Shown piece by piece: positions 23,501 through 36,518 of a stretch of DNA of 64,000 nt (positions are counted from its first letter, which is position 1; the number at the start of each line of letters is the position of its first letter). The DNA lies in the NCBI GenBank assembly GCA_016801885.1, contig JAFBJY010000418.1, positions 18,673 through 82,672 of the forward strand. The letters are read 5' to 3'. Under the pieces are notes generated by a model. It saw only the letters and a program-made list of their open reading frames with translations. It was not told the origin of the DNA and searched no databases. The DNA comes from Toxotes chatareus. Taxonomy: Eukaryota; Chordata; Actinopteri; Toxotidae. Both the position numbers and the translations under genes were made by a program.

Positions 23501-26500
23501 CCCTCCTAAAATCAATGAGCATATCTTTTGGTTTTTTGTAAATTTGGGTGGGGAGGATTCCCACCACTGAACTAAATCAAACTGGTCCATGGCTGTCCAA
23601 TTAAAATCACAGCACCCCTTTTTTGATGCTTCTTTCTGTCATGTTTTGTTTGAACATGTTTGTGTATAAATGAACAATAGTGGTAAAACCCAAACCCCTT
23701 TGGGAAAACAGTGGAAGAACACCTTTTTGGGCAGGGGCAATGGTTTACCCCCACTCTCCCGTGTCCTGCCCAAATTGACCCAGAATCCAACCCCCCCCGA
23801 AATTTTTTAAATCAAAAATGTTGTAGGAGCCTTTCAACCAGTGCATGTTCAGTTTGCTTCAGGACCTCAGATCGACCAGTTTTTAAAAAATTTTATTCAA
23901 ATTGAAGTCAAAACCTTACTGGTCTTTAAGTTTATGTTTCGGGTTCCCGAGTTTTTCAAAAACAAAGGTCAAACTACAATAAAAAAATTCAGAGCATTTC
24001 CAGCTCTGTGTCTGATTCCAACCATCTAAAAGAAAGAGTACTGAGCCCTGTGCTCTGAAGGCCTGCAGAGTTTTTTACTTGCCCCGGGAAACCCAAATTT
24101 GTTTGCTGTTTAATGACTGGTCCATGGTTTGTTCTTTGGAAAAATTTTTAAAAAACACTTACAGGGAATGATCATATCATTGCAAAAAACCATGTATGAG
24201 AAAAGCCGACCACCAATGAGTCCAAATCAAAATTGGCCCCACACTCCCAAAGCCCCTTTTTTTAGAGCTTGGGTGAGTGGAGGATTGTTCTGAATGTTTT
24301 AATTGAAAAGTTAATGTTTAATTTTTAAAAAGTTCTGATATAAACCATTTTTTTGGTTAAATGTTTTAATACCCCAAGATGTACTGTGCTGTGCACTTAG
24401 GGTTAAGGATATCACTTTGTTATGTCAAAAGCTGAAACCCCTGGTTTGTTTTTTCAGAAAATGGGGTTTCCCAAAACAATCAAAAAATTGAAAACAGAAT
24501 TTGGGAAAAAAAGATGTCAGCCTGCAAAAAGACCATGTATGAGCATGTTATGTCCACCAATGAGTCCAAATCATCCCCACAGGACTGTGTGATAACATCC
24601 CAGACCGTGCAGTAAAACATCCCTGGAGGCAGAGCACCAACTCATCTGTCCAGACCTTTATGTACCTGATCTTTTCTTCGCCGCCCTGTTTAAAACAGTT
24701 TTATATGTGGGCAGCAAATGAACACAGCTGTGATCAGAGGAGGGAGAGTAAGAGATTTGTAGGCCCCCTGTATCGACCCATAGCACAGGTTCAGTGTCTT
24801 TTCCCACCTGATTGGACAGGAGACATACTGGTAAAAGTGTCTTATTCAGAGTCACGTGGTTAAAATCCTTTCATATCTTTCACAAATGATTCAGAGACGA
24901 CCATTTCCATTCACTGACACACAGATGGACTGAGATCCACTGATTTTATCTGAAAATCTGTTTGTCTGCAGTGTTTCTGTAGAAAATGACTTTATGAAAC
25001 AAGCTGCAGGTGATTATTCCACACAAAACAACTGAGACTCAGTTCATTTCTCCTCAATATTATTCCAGGGGCCCTTTGAGTTGGGGCCCCTGGCACTTTC
25101 CTGCCTTTTCTAATAGTAAAGGCTGAACTATATGAAGCAGCAACAACAAGCCAAAAACAAACCAAACAGCAGAGACACAGATAGACATCAATAAAAACAA
25201 CAAATATGTCCTGACAGTTTTTCTGTTTGTACTGCGACCAGCCACAGAGATATAATCACCTATCAGAGCCGCTGAGATGCTTTATTGTGAGAGTATTTAT
25301 GGATTTGGGTCTTTATCATCTAATTCATCAGGTAGAGTTTGTCCTGATAGGACCAGGAGCCCTCTGACTCTGTGGATGAAGTGTTAAGTGCCTCTCTGAA
25401 AATCACATAGAGCCTGAAAAACCCTGTCAGTCCCTCTGAGCTCAGTCCCCAGAGTTCATCTAATGACAGAGAAAGTCAGAGCTGTTCTCCAGCCACTGTG
25501 AGCAGCGGGTCAAGGGGCCCCCCCTCCACAGGCTGATTCAGGCCCGGAAAAAGCTGCCTTTAGTCAAAGGGAAGTGGAGCCACAGACTAACAAAGGCCCG
25601 TGTTCAGCTACTTTACCATCATTTTCCCCTGCTTTTTACTCTGACTCCCCCCCGCTTCTACTGCAGATATCCACACAACCCAAAGGCCCCGGGTAATGAC
25701 GGTCCTCCTCCCGGGTTTATCCGACTTCGAAATGACAACCCCGGTCAACAACTAAAGTATAAAAAAAAACCCAAAAAACATCCAAAAAAAAATTTGAACA
25801 TCAGGGTAATTTTAGCTAACTACAAAAAGCTGGGGTTAAAAAAAAAAATTTGGGGCATTTTCCTTCAGACAGAAAATCATTTCGCCCCAAACTTGGGGCA
25901 AAGGAAAGAAAATTTCAGAAACCGTGGGGTACAGGATGGGAATTCCAACTCTTTTTTAAAAAGCCGGGCCTTTGGCTCAGAAACAGAAAACAAAAAACTT
26001 TTTTTAATCTCGTGAAAATTCTTTTAAAAGGGGCAAACTCCCCAAATTTAAAATAAGAAAAGAAGAAAAATTTTAAGAAAAGATGTATCTAAAAAAAAAG
26101 GTCCTTTTAGATTTTATTTATTTTTTTTATTCTGGCTCAAAAAGAATTTTCCCAAAATAAGTAAAAACCCCGTGTAAAATGAAAATTAAAAAATAAAAAA
26201 AACATTGTAATTTTTAAAATTTATTATTTAAAAAAAATCCCCATCCCCAATTTGAGAAAAAAAATCCCAACTTGATTGGATGTATAATATTTTTAAATTC
26301 TTTTAATTTTTCAGTGAAACAACAAGAAACAAAAATCACTGAAAATATAAATGAAAATGTGTAAAACAAAAATAAAATAGCATCCAGGGTAACAGTTTTT
26401 TGCTCATCTTTAAAAAAAGATTGACATTAAAAAACCCAAAGCCCCAGATTTGGGGGGTTTATCCTGGGGGTGTCTGCCCCCTCCCCCCCCCCTGCTCCCG

Positions 26501-26640
26501 GGGGACACACAGACACTACCCACAAATGTAGTTGATAATTTTGCAGCGAAAACAAAAAAAAAAAAACAAAACAATCCGGGTCTGACTGGGGGTGGCTCGG
26601 GTGGTTTACTTCCAAAAATCCTGCTCTAAGAGCCCTTTCT
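20550..26640. other. Unassigned region upstream of the NLR gene, reduced quality
   Basis: No gene could be recognised. It contains a CpG-rich stretch at about 21530-21740, a region ending with AATAAAGG near 22787 that could be a polyadenylation-type or LTR end, a direct repeat pair at 24182-24236 and 24520-24578, and a minus-strand open frame at 25060-25245 with one strongly hydrophobic segment (TYLLFLLMSICVSAVWFVFG). The last could be a transmembrane exon or chance; there is no other support. The 5' exons of the NLR gene may be hidden here. Confidence 0.5.
24182..24578. repeat. Short direct repeat pair about 340 bases apart
   Basis: GCAAAAA, CCATGTATGAG and CCACCAATGAGTCCAAATCA occur in the same order at 24182-24236 and again at 24520-24578. 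The unit is about 55 bases. Sequence between the copies is not obviously repeated. Confidence 0.8.
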
Positions 26641-26844
26641 TTTCGCCTCCCAAAACATCACTCCTTCCCCAACACTCACCCCTTTTTAAGAGCACTGTCT
26701 CTGCCCCTTGGGTGATGTCAAAATAGATGAGGGGCTGCACCAGTGTCCCCGTGTAGGACAAAGGGCACACTTGGGCATAGTTCCCTAATTAACCCTTTTG
26801 GGGGTCATATTTTTTTACTCATGTTACAAAATGGAAAAAATTTT

Positions 26845-27530
26845 TTAGAACAACTCTTGGGTTTTCTCAGGGGCCCCCCCACCCTTTCCCCGGTGTGGGG
26901 GTTTTGTTGGGGCCCCCCAGTTAGCTCAGTGGAAGAGCACGAGACTCAACCCCAGGGTCGTTTTGAACCCCCCCTCCCCAGCGGCTCCCCTGGGCCCCCA
27001 CCTGGGAGGTGCCTTTGGACTTTGGTGCTTTTGGAAGTCACCTACCTGGGGGGGGACCCAGGGAGATGATGACCTTTAAAATTTTTAAACATATGAGGAA
27101 GTGGCATACATGACAAAAGTTCCAAGTTTAGGGGCACCAAAACTGAGTCCCCAAATGGGTGTCATCAAAAAGGGGGGCATTTGGGCCCGGGGGGGCGGGG
27201 CACCCCCTTTTTTTCCCCCCTTTTTCCCGACAGCAACTTGGGCAGACACACAAAACCCAAACCCAAACCAAAGGCCCAGACAGGTGGAGGGAAAAGGAAA
27301 GGGAAAACAGGACCTACAGTTTCCACACTGGCCCTGGGGCCAGTGGGCCCAAACATCCTTTTGTTTAAAATGGGTGTACAGTTTGTGGTCATTTAAAATG
27401 TATTCCCGAAAATGTTCTTCACAGAAAATGAGTCCAAAATTTGAAAAATCATTTTTTATTCTTCTTTTTATAAAAAAAGAAAAAGGGTCCCACAGACCCC
27501 TGAATTTGTCCCCATCTACAGGGCGGGGGT
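26845..27530 (-). mobile_element. piggyBac copy with internal SINE (degraded)
   Basis: The segment aligns along its length with 53635-54420, where a piggyBac transposase is readable on the minus strand. Shared landmarks are TTTTCTCAGGGGC at the left, the SINE head and tail, GCAGACACACAAAAC, CAGACAGGTGGAGG, ACAGGACCTACA and GGGTCCCACA at the right. The SINE sits at the same place in both copies. Damage in this half hides the transposase motifs, so the family assignment comes from the better copy. Confidence 0.7.
26914..27076 (+). mobile_element. tRNA-Lys-derived SINE (copy 1)
   Basis: The head AGTTAGCTCAGTGGAAGAGC matches box A of tRNA-Lys, followed by GAGACTC, AGGGTCG and a TTTGAACCCC-like box B. 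The body with GGGAGGTGCC and TTTGG matches the SINE at 53694-53905. It lies within a piggyBac copy. Confidence 0.75.
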
Positions 27531-30059
27531 TACCTTTTATATAAACATTGTTCCCAGGGGGAAACGAGGTGCCTTTGGGGAAAATGACTGTAAAAACCGA
27601 TTGGGAGGGATTTCACTTTTATTCATTTCATTTCAACAGACTCCCAAAAATTACTGTGTAAGTGACAGCGGGTAAATAAATCAGGGGAAAAATGAACTGG
27701 GTGTTTTACCTCTAACCCCCCCCCCTTGTCTACTACGGGGGTGCTGGATTAACAAAGTCATTAGGGGTTTATCCCTAAAAGGGAAAAAGTCATCACCAAA
27801 TTCCCCGGGCAATACATTGAATAGATGTGAAGATATGTGACTGGACAAAAACATTTTACCTATTAATGGCAAAAGAAAACAGCAGAGTCATCAGGTTGAT
27901 CCTCACAGAAGAAAAAAAACTTTGATGGGAAAACCATCAGTTTAACTTTTCCCTTCTGACTGACCCCGGCAAACAACACTGCAACCCTCCCGCCTCACTG
28001 CCAGGGCAATACCAACCACAGAAAAAAAGGGGATTCAGACCACAGCACTATGAGCACAGCTGCACCCCCCCACACACACCTGAGGAAAAATGGGGGCCAG
28101 AGTGAGGGCCAAAAGGGTACATGGGCCCCCTGTATTTAGCAGGGGGTTCATGGGACCGTTCCCCCTTTTAAGCTTTTAAACAAAAAATTAAGCCCCAATT
28201 TTTTAAAAATTTCAGAGTGTGTCTGCTTCCAAACCCCCTTCTTCGGTTACTGCTTTTTTGGGGTTTGTTTATATTTTTTCATTTATTTATAACTAAGTAG
28301 TGTGGCCTATTATAAAAGTACAGGATTGTAATGGGGTGTTTACCACAAGAAGGGGGGTTTGGAGTCCTCCTTTGGGCAGCGGGGCCAAACCCCCCATCCC
28401 TTTCAGGCCGGGCTTTGATGGGTTTTTGGAGCAAACGGAAACATGGGTTGTTTGTTAAAGTCAGTCAACAAATGAATTGTCATCTTCCCAAGTTAAAAGG
28501 AGAGGGGAGGAAAATTTCCCCCAAAAAACAGCATGAAAACTTTTGGAAACAAGTTTCCCGGCCGTTCTTAACATGTGTTTCCCTGTTTTTTAATTAAATA
28601 TGTTTCAGTCTCTTTACCTTTCTCTGACTGGGCAGGTTTATGTTGGGCCTTTTTGAGGAACAAATGTCATTTAAAAAGTTTTTTTACATTACTTTACAGC
28701 TGATTTTTCCCGTAAAAGTCTGTAGCATTGTCGCAAAAAAGTTCTTTAATTATCAAAGAAAAAAGCAAAGAAGGCAGCATTTAAATATATTATTCAGCTG
28801 CATAGAACTATTTTTTTTTCCTTTTATAAATTGATCTGTGGTTTTAAAAACTAAAAAAATTTTTCTGTTTTTTATAAACATTCATTTTTCTTTAAAATAC
28901 ATATCAAAAAATCCTTTTGGGCTAAATGTTTCACAACAACAACTTGAAAAAGTCTTAAAGTGTGCAAAAAAATGTGTTATATCAAGGGAAAATTTTTTGA
29001 GTGGGAAATGATGGGGTTTTGGGTTTGTTTTTGTGTATTTTGGGGCCGCCTGGTGGTGGCTGTTGGGAAACGGGTTTAGTAGGGAGGTGACATGGGTGGG
29101 GAAAAGTTTTTCTTTTTGGGCCCCCGGGGAGGAAGGAAAGGTTTTCACGCCCGCAGGGGCTAGTCGCAAGGTTCTCCAGGGGGCTTCATCTGTAAAATTG
29201 GAATTTTTTCAAAATTTTGTTTAAAGGGTTTTGTGGCCATTTCTGTGATTTAAATTGTTTGCTTTTAAAAGTTAATTTCAGTCGAAATTTGTTATTTAGG
29301 GGAGATATATTTTTTTATTTGCCAACGATTAATCTATTTTATTTTTGTTCTTTTTGTAGTTTTACAAAAAAATTCCCTATTTTGCCCTTAAAATTCCTGC
29401 CAAATTCAACAAACGGCCTGTTCCTTTGGGGGGTGAAAATGATGAAAAGATTTGTTAAGCTTTTCTGTATAGCTGAAAAAGGGTTTCCTGCAAAAAACTT
29501 CCCGGGAGGAAAGCATAACCTGGGTTTTTGTGTTTTTTAAAAGTGCAGCCTAACTTCCACTTTCAAACAGTGCATCCCCCGTTTGGAAATTGGGCCCGAA
29601 ACTCATCTATGACCAATTTTTCATCAACAATTCTTTACAAGCTCATTAGAAATATGATAGATCTTTTTTTGTCATTGTCCGGGGACAACGAAATTGCTCT
29701 CCAGTCAGTGCATCATTGCGTCTATAAAAAAGAAAAGAAAAAAAAAAATAAAACATTGGGAGCATACATATCACACACACACCACACGCCCCACACACAC
29801 TGCGTGTTTCCCCCCATCTCATTCCATCCTAATTTTTTACATTTTTTATTTTTCACTGCATCCCCCGTTTTTAAGTTAGTCCAGAGCTCATCTATATTTT
29901 CAAATTTTTTTGGAAAATCCCTTTTTTACCATTGTTGCCATTTTTCCCCTTTACCCCATTAAATTCTTTCACAGTGTATTTCCTGATAATCAATGTTAGA
30001 ATTTTACAAGCATCTCTTTTTTTATCATTTTAATGATCCTTTGTTGTCACATTTTTACA
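27531..30059. other. Unassigned region, reduced quality
   Basis: No gene, RNA or transposon domain was recognised on either strand. A short CA-rich stretch lies at about 29767-29800. Confidence 0.5.
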
Positions 30060-31005
30060 GTGTAAAGGGTTGTACTGAAAACATGGATGGAATAATACAA
30101 ACATTATTCAAACTATGATCAGTCCTCATCTTCCGTTTATGTCATCAATACTTTTGGGGAAAATTGATCCCCAATAATCAAGGGGTGAGTCCTTTGGGGG
30201 CCCTTTTCAGTGGACCACTGGAGGGAGTAAACTCTCTGATTATTTTTTTCCCTCAGTCAACATCAGTATTTATAAAGTGTAATAAATGTGTGTTCACAAG
30301 AGAGTCAATCAGACTGAGAAATTAGAGCTAAAATAAGTCAGTAAATTGGGAAAAATGTCAATGTGAAAAAATGTAATTTGTTTCCCAATATGTACTTGGA
30401 AAGTAGAGGGAAAGACAAAAAGTTTCTGAATCTGAATGAAGTTTTTTATGATTGTCAGTGCAGAGTTGTAAGCAAAACCCGCGACCACTGGAAGGGAAGA
30501 CTCCTGTTCATTAACACTTAAGCTGAGAAGCAACAAAAATGTCATGTCAAGGTTTTGCAACTTATCTGGGTCCAGGCCCAGGTCAATGGGGGGGGACTCC
30601 CCCCAGTCCACAATGCTCAGAAATTTTCCCCGGGACCTCCCACAGGTGGGGGGGCCCCCGGGGGGTGGTGCCACCTGGGGGGGTTCAAACCCAGTCCCAA
30701 GGGGAAGGTCTCTTTCACCAATTACTAAAATCAGCCCAAAAATGAATAAAAAAACACATCAACATCAAAAAAATAAACATGTTTACATGTGTTGATGGAA
30801 AAATTTGGGGGTTGAAGAACTGAAGGGGGAAGGAGCCTCAGGGGGAAATGATTTTACTTCCCGGAGGATTTTCACCATTTCATTTGTGTTTAGGGGAATT
30901 TTGGGTGAATAATGTAAAAATCGGGGGGGTCTTGATTGTGGGCCCGAGTAACCCCCAGAGGGCATCTGAATTTCATCTGTGAATCCAAAATTGTGGGTTT
31001 AAGAG
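30060..31005 (+). repeat. Duplicated segment, copy 1 (partner at 61690-62700)
   Basis: Long colinear similarity with 61690-62700: AAACATGGATGGAATAATAC, AGTCCTCATCTTCC, ACCACTGGAGGG, CATCAGTATTTATA, GCTAAAATAAGTCAGTAA, ATAAACATGTTTACATGTGT, TTCATTTGTGTTTAGG and GCATCTGAATTTCATCTGTG occur in the same order. No coding sequence is visible. This copy has a reverse-oriented SINE that the partner lacks. The partner has a different insertion that is absent here. In the partner the segment lies about 0.9 kb 3' of the B30.2 exon, so it may be NLR 3' flank. Confidence 0.85.
30540..30737 (-). mobile_element. tRNA-Lys-derived SINE (copy 2, reverse orientation)
   Basis: The reverse complement matches the SINE at 53694-53905: a CAAGTTATCTGGG-like tail region, CAGGCCCAGGTCA, CACAATGCTCAG, ACCTCCCAC and the box B reverse GGTTCAAACCC. 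The partner segment at 61690-62700 has no SINE at this point, which gives an empty-site comparison. Confidence 0.75.
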
Positions 31006-34000
31006 GTTATGTCACTTTTTAGAGGAATTTTTGCCAAAATATTGGGCAAAGTCTTTATTACACCCTTTTCACCTCCCAAGATGACTTTTCAAGTAAAAAA
31101 AAAATGAGATAAATTTAAAAGTCTTTTGTTCACTGCAGAATGGAAAACCCTTGGACACTGAGGAAAGTTTTCACTGTTTGTTGATGAAGTTAGAAAAGCT
31201 GCTCCTCAGCCTGAGCAAAAGGCCAAAAAGAGGGGGGGTTCAGCCATCCCCCTCCCGGGTATATGTACTGAGGGGGGAAAGGGAAAGGACTGTAGCTTTT
31301 TTACATACTCATCTGCATTTTAGTTTGGGGGGGAGTTTTGGGGGTGGTTGGGGGGGGTGACCATAACATTTTTTCTCTGATAAAATCTTTTTGTCCCCAA
31401 TTTCAAATCAGTTGAAGCATTTTTTCTAAATGGTTTTAAAACAATTCTCCAACAACTGATCCAAAAAAGAAAGAAACTACATTTGAGAATTAACCAGGAC
31501 TATTGAGACAGTTTCGACAAGTTCTTTTAAAAAAACAGAGGATTTGATCACTGTATCTCAGGTTTTTTTCTAATGTGGACTGGAAAATAAGAGTCTGTGA
31601 TGGAGCCAGTAACTCCAGCCACGGGAAAAAGTAATTAAGGAGCAAAGTACAAAAATTTTATTCCCTATAGTTCAGGAAAAGTGAAAGTCTCCCAAAAATA
31701 AATCTGGGAAAGGGAAAAGAAACTCCAAATTTATTTGGTTTTAGTGAATGTTATTTAATTACATTTACTTTTGGTTTGACTTGCTTTGATGAAAAATTTC
31801 TCATTTCATATGGAATTCTAGAAAAGGGGAAAATCATACTTTTTTCCCAGAACTCCCGGTCAATATGAAGCTTTGATATGTGCCACTTTGTCATTTTTTT
31901 CTTTGCACAAGTGGGAAAGAAGAAGCACTGAATCTCAACCTTTTTGACAAAAATTTGGGCAAAATCAAGTTATTGAAAGTCTCAGGTGATAAAGGTTTTA
32001 ATGTTTCTCTTTGATGTAGAAAAAAGTGAAAAACAGCTTCCCAAACAGGGGAGGGGATGAGTCCCAAATTTAAGATGTGTTTCCCTGAGCAGGAAAAAAT
32101 CTTTTCAACTGTCCCTTTTGCATTTTTGCACTGTGGTGTAATGGGTGTTTGGAATTTCCCAAACTTATCAATAACATGGGTTTTTTTTGGGGTTTTGTGG
32201 TTCATTTCTGAATTCTTTCACATGTTTGCCATTTGGGTTTTGTTAAACATCTGTTGTGCATGGGTCCCCTCTGGCCTTTTAAAACCACATAAATCTTTTT
32301 TATCTCTGGTCCCATGGCTTAGCTGTTAAAATGGTTTCTCTCCCCCCTGCCTCTTCTTTTTCCGTTTATGTTGGGTGTTTATTACCCCCTGCCTCCTTTT
32401 GTAAAGAAAGGTTAAAAGTAGCATTTTTTTAGCATTGGAAAAGGGGGAAAGGGAAAAAAGGGCTCGGGCCCGCCCAAAAAACTATCCATAGCTGGGTTTT
32501 TAAATCCCGTCCCTTGGTTGGTGCAGACCAGCCCTAGTTTTTTAAAACTGGGCCCCACTGTGCTCCTTTTGCCTTTCCCCCCCCCTCCCGAGCAGCAGGG
32601 AAGCCAGGGGTGCTGGGTGGCAATCTGAAGGGAAACATAGCCTGAAACAACTGCCCTGGTTCATCACCAACTGCTTCACATTTCAAAAAGATTTTCCCCC
32701 CAAATTTTTGCGAAAACTTGCTGGGGGAAAAACTCTGGGTTTTTGGGAGCACCATTTTGGAAAATGTGAACTAAAAAGACTACAGCAAAATTTGTTAAAA
32801 AGTTCCCGGGGGAAATTTTTTAAAATTTTTTTCATGTCGTTTAAGACACCCCCAAATTTGCCTCGCCAAACGGGGGAAAAAAATTAAAGTGAAATGGGGG
32901 TAACTATACCAAAAAAGGGGGACTCCCTAGTTTTCTCTGGAACCCCCGCCGATTTTTCCAAAATTTTGGAAAGTTTGTTTCATGTCATCATTCCGCTTTT
33001 TGTCTGGGGGGTGTCCCGCAAACAACGGGGCCTTTTATGGAAAAATTTGGAAAAAAAATTTAATTTCATTTAAGGCCTTTCACTTTATTTTTTATTGGGG
33101 CCCATCTTTTTTAAATTTTAAATGTGTTATAAACCCCGGTTGTGACGTTATGCTCCACCCCCAGTTTTTTTTTTGAAGCTGTTACCACTAGTGATGAATT
33201 TTTTTGGGGAACCGGGCCTTTTTGGTCGCTCACTAAAAAAAGCCAGCCCCTTTTTGGCTCCCAAACGGTTTTTTAGGGTTGTTTTGTTGATTAAATTAAT
33301 TTACTATCAAAATAATGTAAAAAAATGCACAAAAAAAAATTAATGTATTTTTTTTTTTATATGTTTATTTTATAAATATGCCTTTATTTATTTTTCCACA
33401 AAAAAATGAAATTTTTAAAAAACAAAAAAACAACTATTTACAAATCAAATTTTTAAAAATATTAAATATAATAAAATTTAAAGTTTAAAAAAAATTTAAA
33501 GTGAAAAACAGGTTGTTTGTGGAGCCGATTTATATGAAATTCTTTTCTTGCAGACTCTACACTCTGCTTTTTTTTTTATCAATATAATTGGGTTCCAGAT
33601 TTTTTCTTCTTTTCCTTTTTACCCATTTTCTTTAAATATACCTTTTTAATGTCGATGTTTTTCTTTTCTTTTAGCCCCCGGCTCTCTGTCCCCTCGTCCC
33701 CCCTGCTCCCTCCACGTGTGCTACTGCCGAGGTAACTTTTCCCCCCCTCCCCCTCTCCAAGGGAACACAGGGGCCCAAAACATATTGACCAATCCCCTGC
33801 GGCTTAAAGAAAAAAATGTTTACAAAAGGGGGAAAAAAAAAAAACAAAAAAAAAAACCAAACACGGCTCCCAATCAGGGGGTTTTTTCTTTCCTTTAAAA
33901 AGCCAGCTCAAAAAGGGGTTTCCTTTCAAACCACATCCCCCTAGTTTCCAGAGGCAAGATGATGGGGTGGGGGTTTTTTCCCTTTACAATGTGTTCTAAG

Positions 34001-34285
34001 GAACTGAATAAATTCCAAAAGGCCAAAAGGAAAAGATGGGGATTTTGTTCTAACACAAGGTGAAGATTGGGACACTGCCTAACAGCACCAACAACACCAT
34101 GTCAAATTCCTTATATGTGTAACATACCTGGGAAAAAGTGTTTCCCCCCGATGTTTCCCCGGGAACCACCCCCACCTCCCAATTTTTTTTGGGTTGGGAC
34201 AAAAAAAACAGGCTTCACTGAAATTTCTAATACTTCAGGGGGTCCAGATCCACATGGGATTCCCCTCTCAGGGCCAGGCTCTTAA
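31006..34285. other. Unassigned region, quality falling toward the right
   Basis: No gene recognised. Near 33180-33270 a stretch starting CACTAGTGATGAA with a later GGCTCCCAAACGG resembles the terminus of a common fish DNA transposon, but damage prevents a firm call. From about 32740 homopolymer inflation grows steadily until the artefact block begins. Confidence 0.45.
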
Positions 34286-36479
34286 ACACACTCACACAAA
34301 TTTTAAAATTTTTTTTTTCCAAAAAAAAATTTTTTTTTTTTTTGGGGGTTTTTTTCCCCCCCTTCCCCTTTTTTCCCAAAAAAGAAAAAAAAAAAAAAAA
34401 GGAGGGAAAAACCCCCCGGGGGAAAAAAAGGGGGCCCCACCCCCCAAAAAGGGGGAAATTTTTTTTTTGGGGGGGTTTTTTTTTTTTTGGGTTTTTTTTC
34501 CGGGAAAAAATTTTGGGGGAAAAAACCAAAAAGGGCCGGAGGGCCCCCCTTTTTAAAAAACCCCCCCTTTTTTTTGGGGTTTTCCCTTTTTTTTTTTCTT
34601 TTTTTTGAAACCCCGGGGTTTTTTTTTTTTTCCCCTTTTTTGGGGGGGTTTAAAACGGCCCCCCCAAACCCTTGGGGAAAAAAAAAAAAATTTTTTTCCC
34701 CCTTTCCCCCCCCCCCCCAAAAAAAAAAAAAAGGGGGGGGGAAAAAGGGGGGAAATTTTTGAAAAATTTTTTTTTTCTTTTTTTAAAAAACCCCCCTTTT
34801 CATTTCCCCTTTTCTTTTGTAAAGGGGGGCCCCCCCCCTTTTTTTTTTCCCGGGGGAAAAAAGGGGTAAAACCCGGGGGTTTTTTGGGGGGGCCCCCCTT
34901 TTTTTTCCCCCCCCCAAAAAAAAAAAAAGGACACCCCCAAAAAAATTTTTTTATTTAGGGCCCAGGGGGGTTTTTTTTTTTCTTTCCCCTTCCCCCTTTT
35001 TTAAAAAAAACCCCTTTGGGGAAACCCCCCTTTTAAACCCCAAAAAAATTTTTTTTTCCTTTTTTTTCCCCCCAAAAAACCCCCTTTTTTTTTTTTTTTT
35101 CCCCCCCCCGGGGGTTTTTTTTTTTTAAAAGGGCCCCCGGGGAAAAAAACCCCCCCCTTTTTTCCCCCCAAAAAAATTTTTTTTTTTTTTTTAAAAAATT
35201 TTCCCCAAAAAAAAAATTTTTTTTTTAAAAAACCCCAAAAAAAGGGGAAAAAAAAATTTCCCCCTTTTTGGGGTTTTTTTTTTTTTTTCCCCCGGGGCCC
35301 CCCCCCAACCCCCCCTTTTCCCCGGGGGTTTTTTTTCCCCCCCCCCCTGCTTTTTTTGGGTTTTTTTTCCCTTTTCCCCCCTTTTTAAAATTTTTTTTTT
35401 TTTTTCCCCCCCCCCAAAAAAAAAAAAAACCCAAAAAAAAAAAACCAAAAAAAAAAAAGATTTTTTCCCCAAAACCCAAAAACCCCAAAAAACCCCCCCA
35501 AAAAAAAAAAAAAAAAAAAGCATTTTTTTTTAAAAAAAAAAAAATTTTTTTTTTTCCCCCAAAAAAAGGGGGGCCCTTTTTTGGGGGGGGCCCCCCAAAA
35601 CCTTTAAAACCCCCTTTTCCAAAAGGGGGCCCCCCCTTTTTTCCTTTTCCCCCCTTTTTTTTCCCCCCCCCCCCCCCCCTTTTTTTTGATTTAAAAAAAA
35701 ACCCCCCTTTTTTTTTTCCCCCCCAAAAAACCCCCCTTTTTTTTAAATTTTTTAAAAAAAAAAAAAAAAAAAAAGGGGGTTTTCCCCCCCCCCCCGGGGG
35801 GGGGGGCCCTTTAAAAAAAGGGGCCCCCATTTTTGGGGGGGGCCCCCCCCCCTTTTTTTTAAAAAAATTTTTTTTGAAAAGGGCCTTTTCCGGGGTTTTT
35901 TTTGGGGGGTTTTTTAACCCCGGGCCCCCCCGGGGGTTTTTAAAAAAAACCCCCCTTTTTTTTTTGGGGCCCCCGGGCCCCTTTTCCCCCCCCCGGGGGG
36001 GGGTTTTCCCCCGGGGGGGCCCCCCCAAAAAAAAAAAAACCCCCCTTTTCCCCCCCCCCCCAAATTTTTAAAAAAAATTTTAAGGGGAAAGGGGGGGGTT
36101 TTTTTTTTAAAAAAAAATTTTTTTTTGGAAGGGGGCCAATTTTTTTTTTTTTTGGGGGGGGGGGGGGGTTTTTTTTTTTCCCTTTTTTTTTTTTTTTCCC
36201 CCTTTTTCCCTTTCCCCCCCCCCGGTTAAAAGGGCCCCCCCCGGGGGAAAAAAAACTTTTTTTTGGGGTTTTTTTTTTGGGGGGGTTTCCCCTTTTTTTT
36301 GCTTTTAAAAATTTTTTTTTTTTTTAAAATTTTTTTTGGGGTTTTTTTTTTAAAACCCCCCCTTTTCCCCCCTTTTTTTTTTTCCTTTTTGGTTTTTAAA
36401 CCCGGAATTTTTTTTTTTGGTTTTTTTTTTTTTGGGGGGGTTTTTTTTTTTTTTTTTTTTTTTTTTTTGTTTCCCCGGG

Positions 36480-36518
<39 letters not shown>

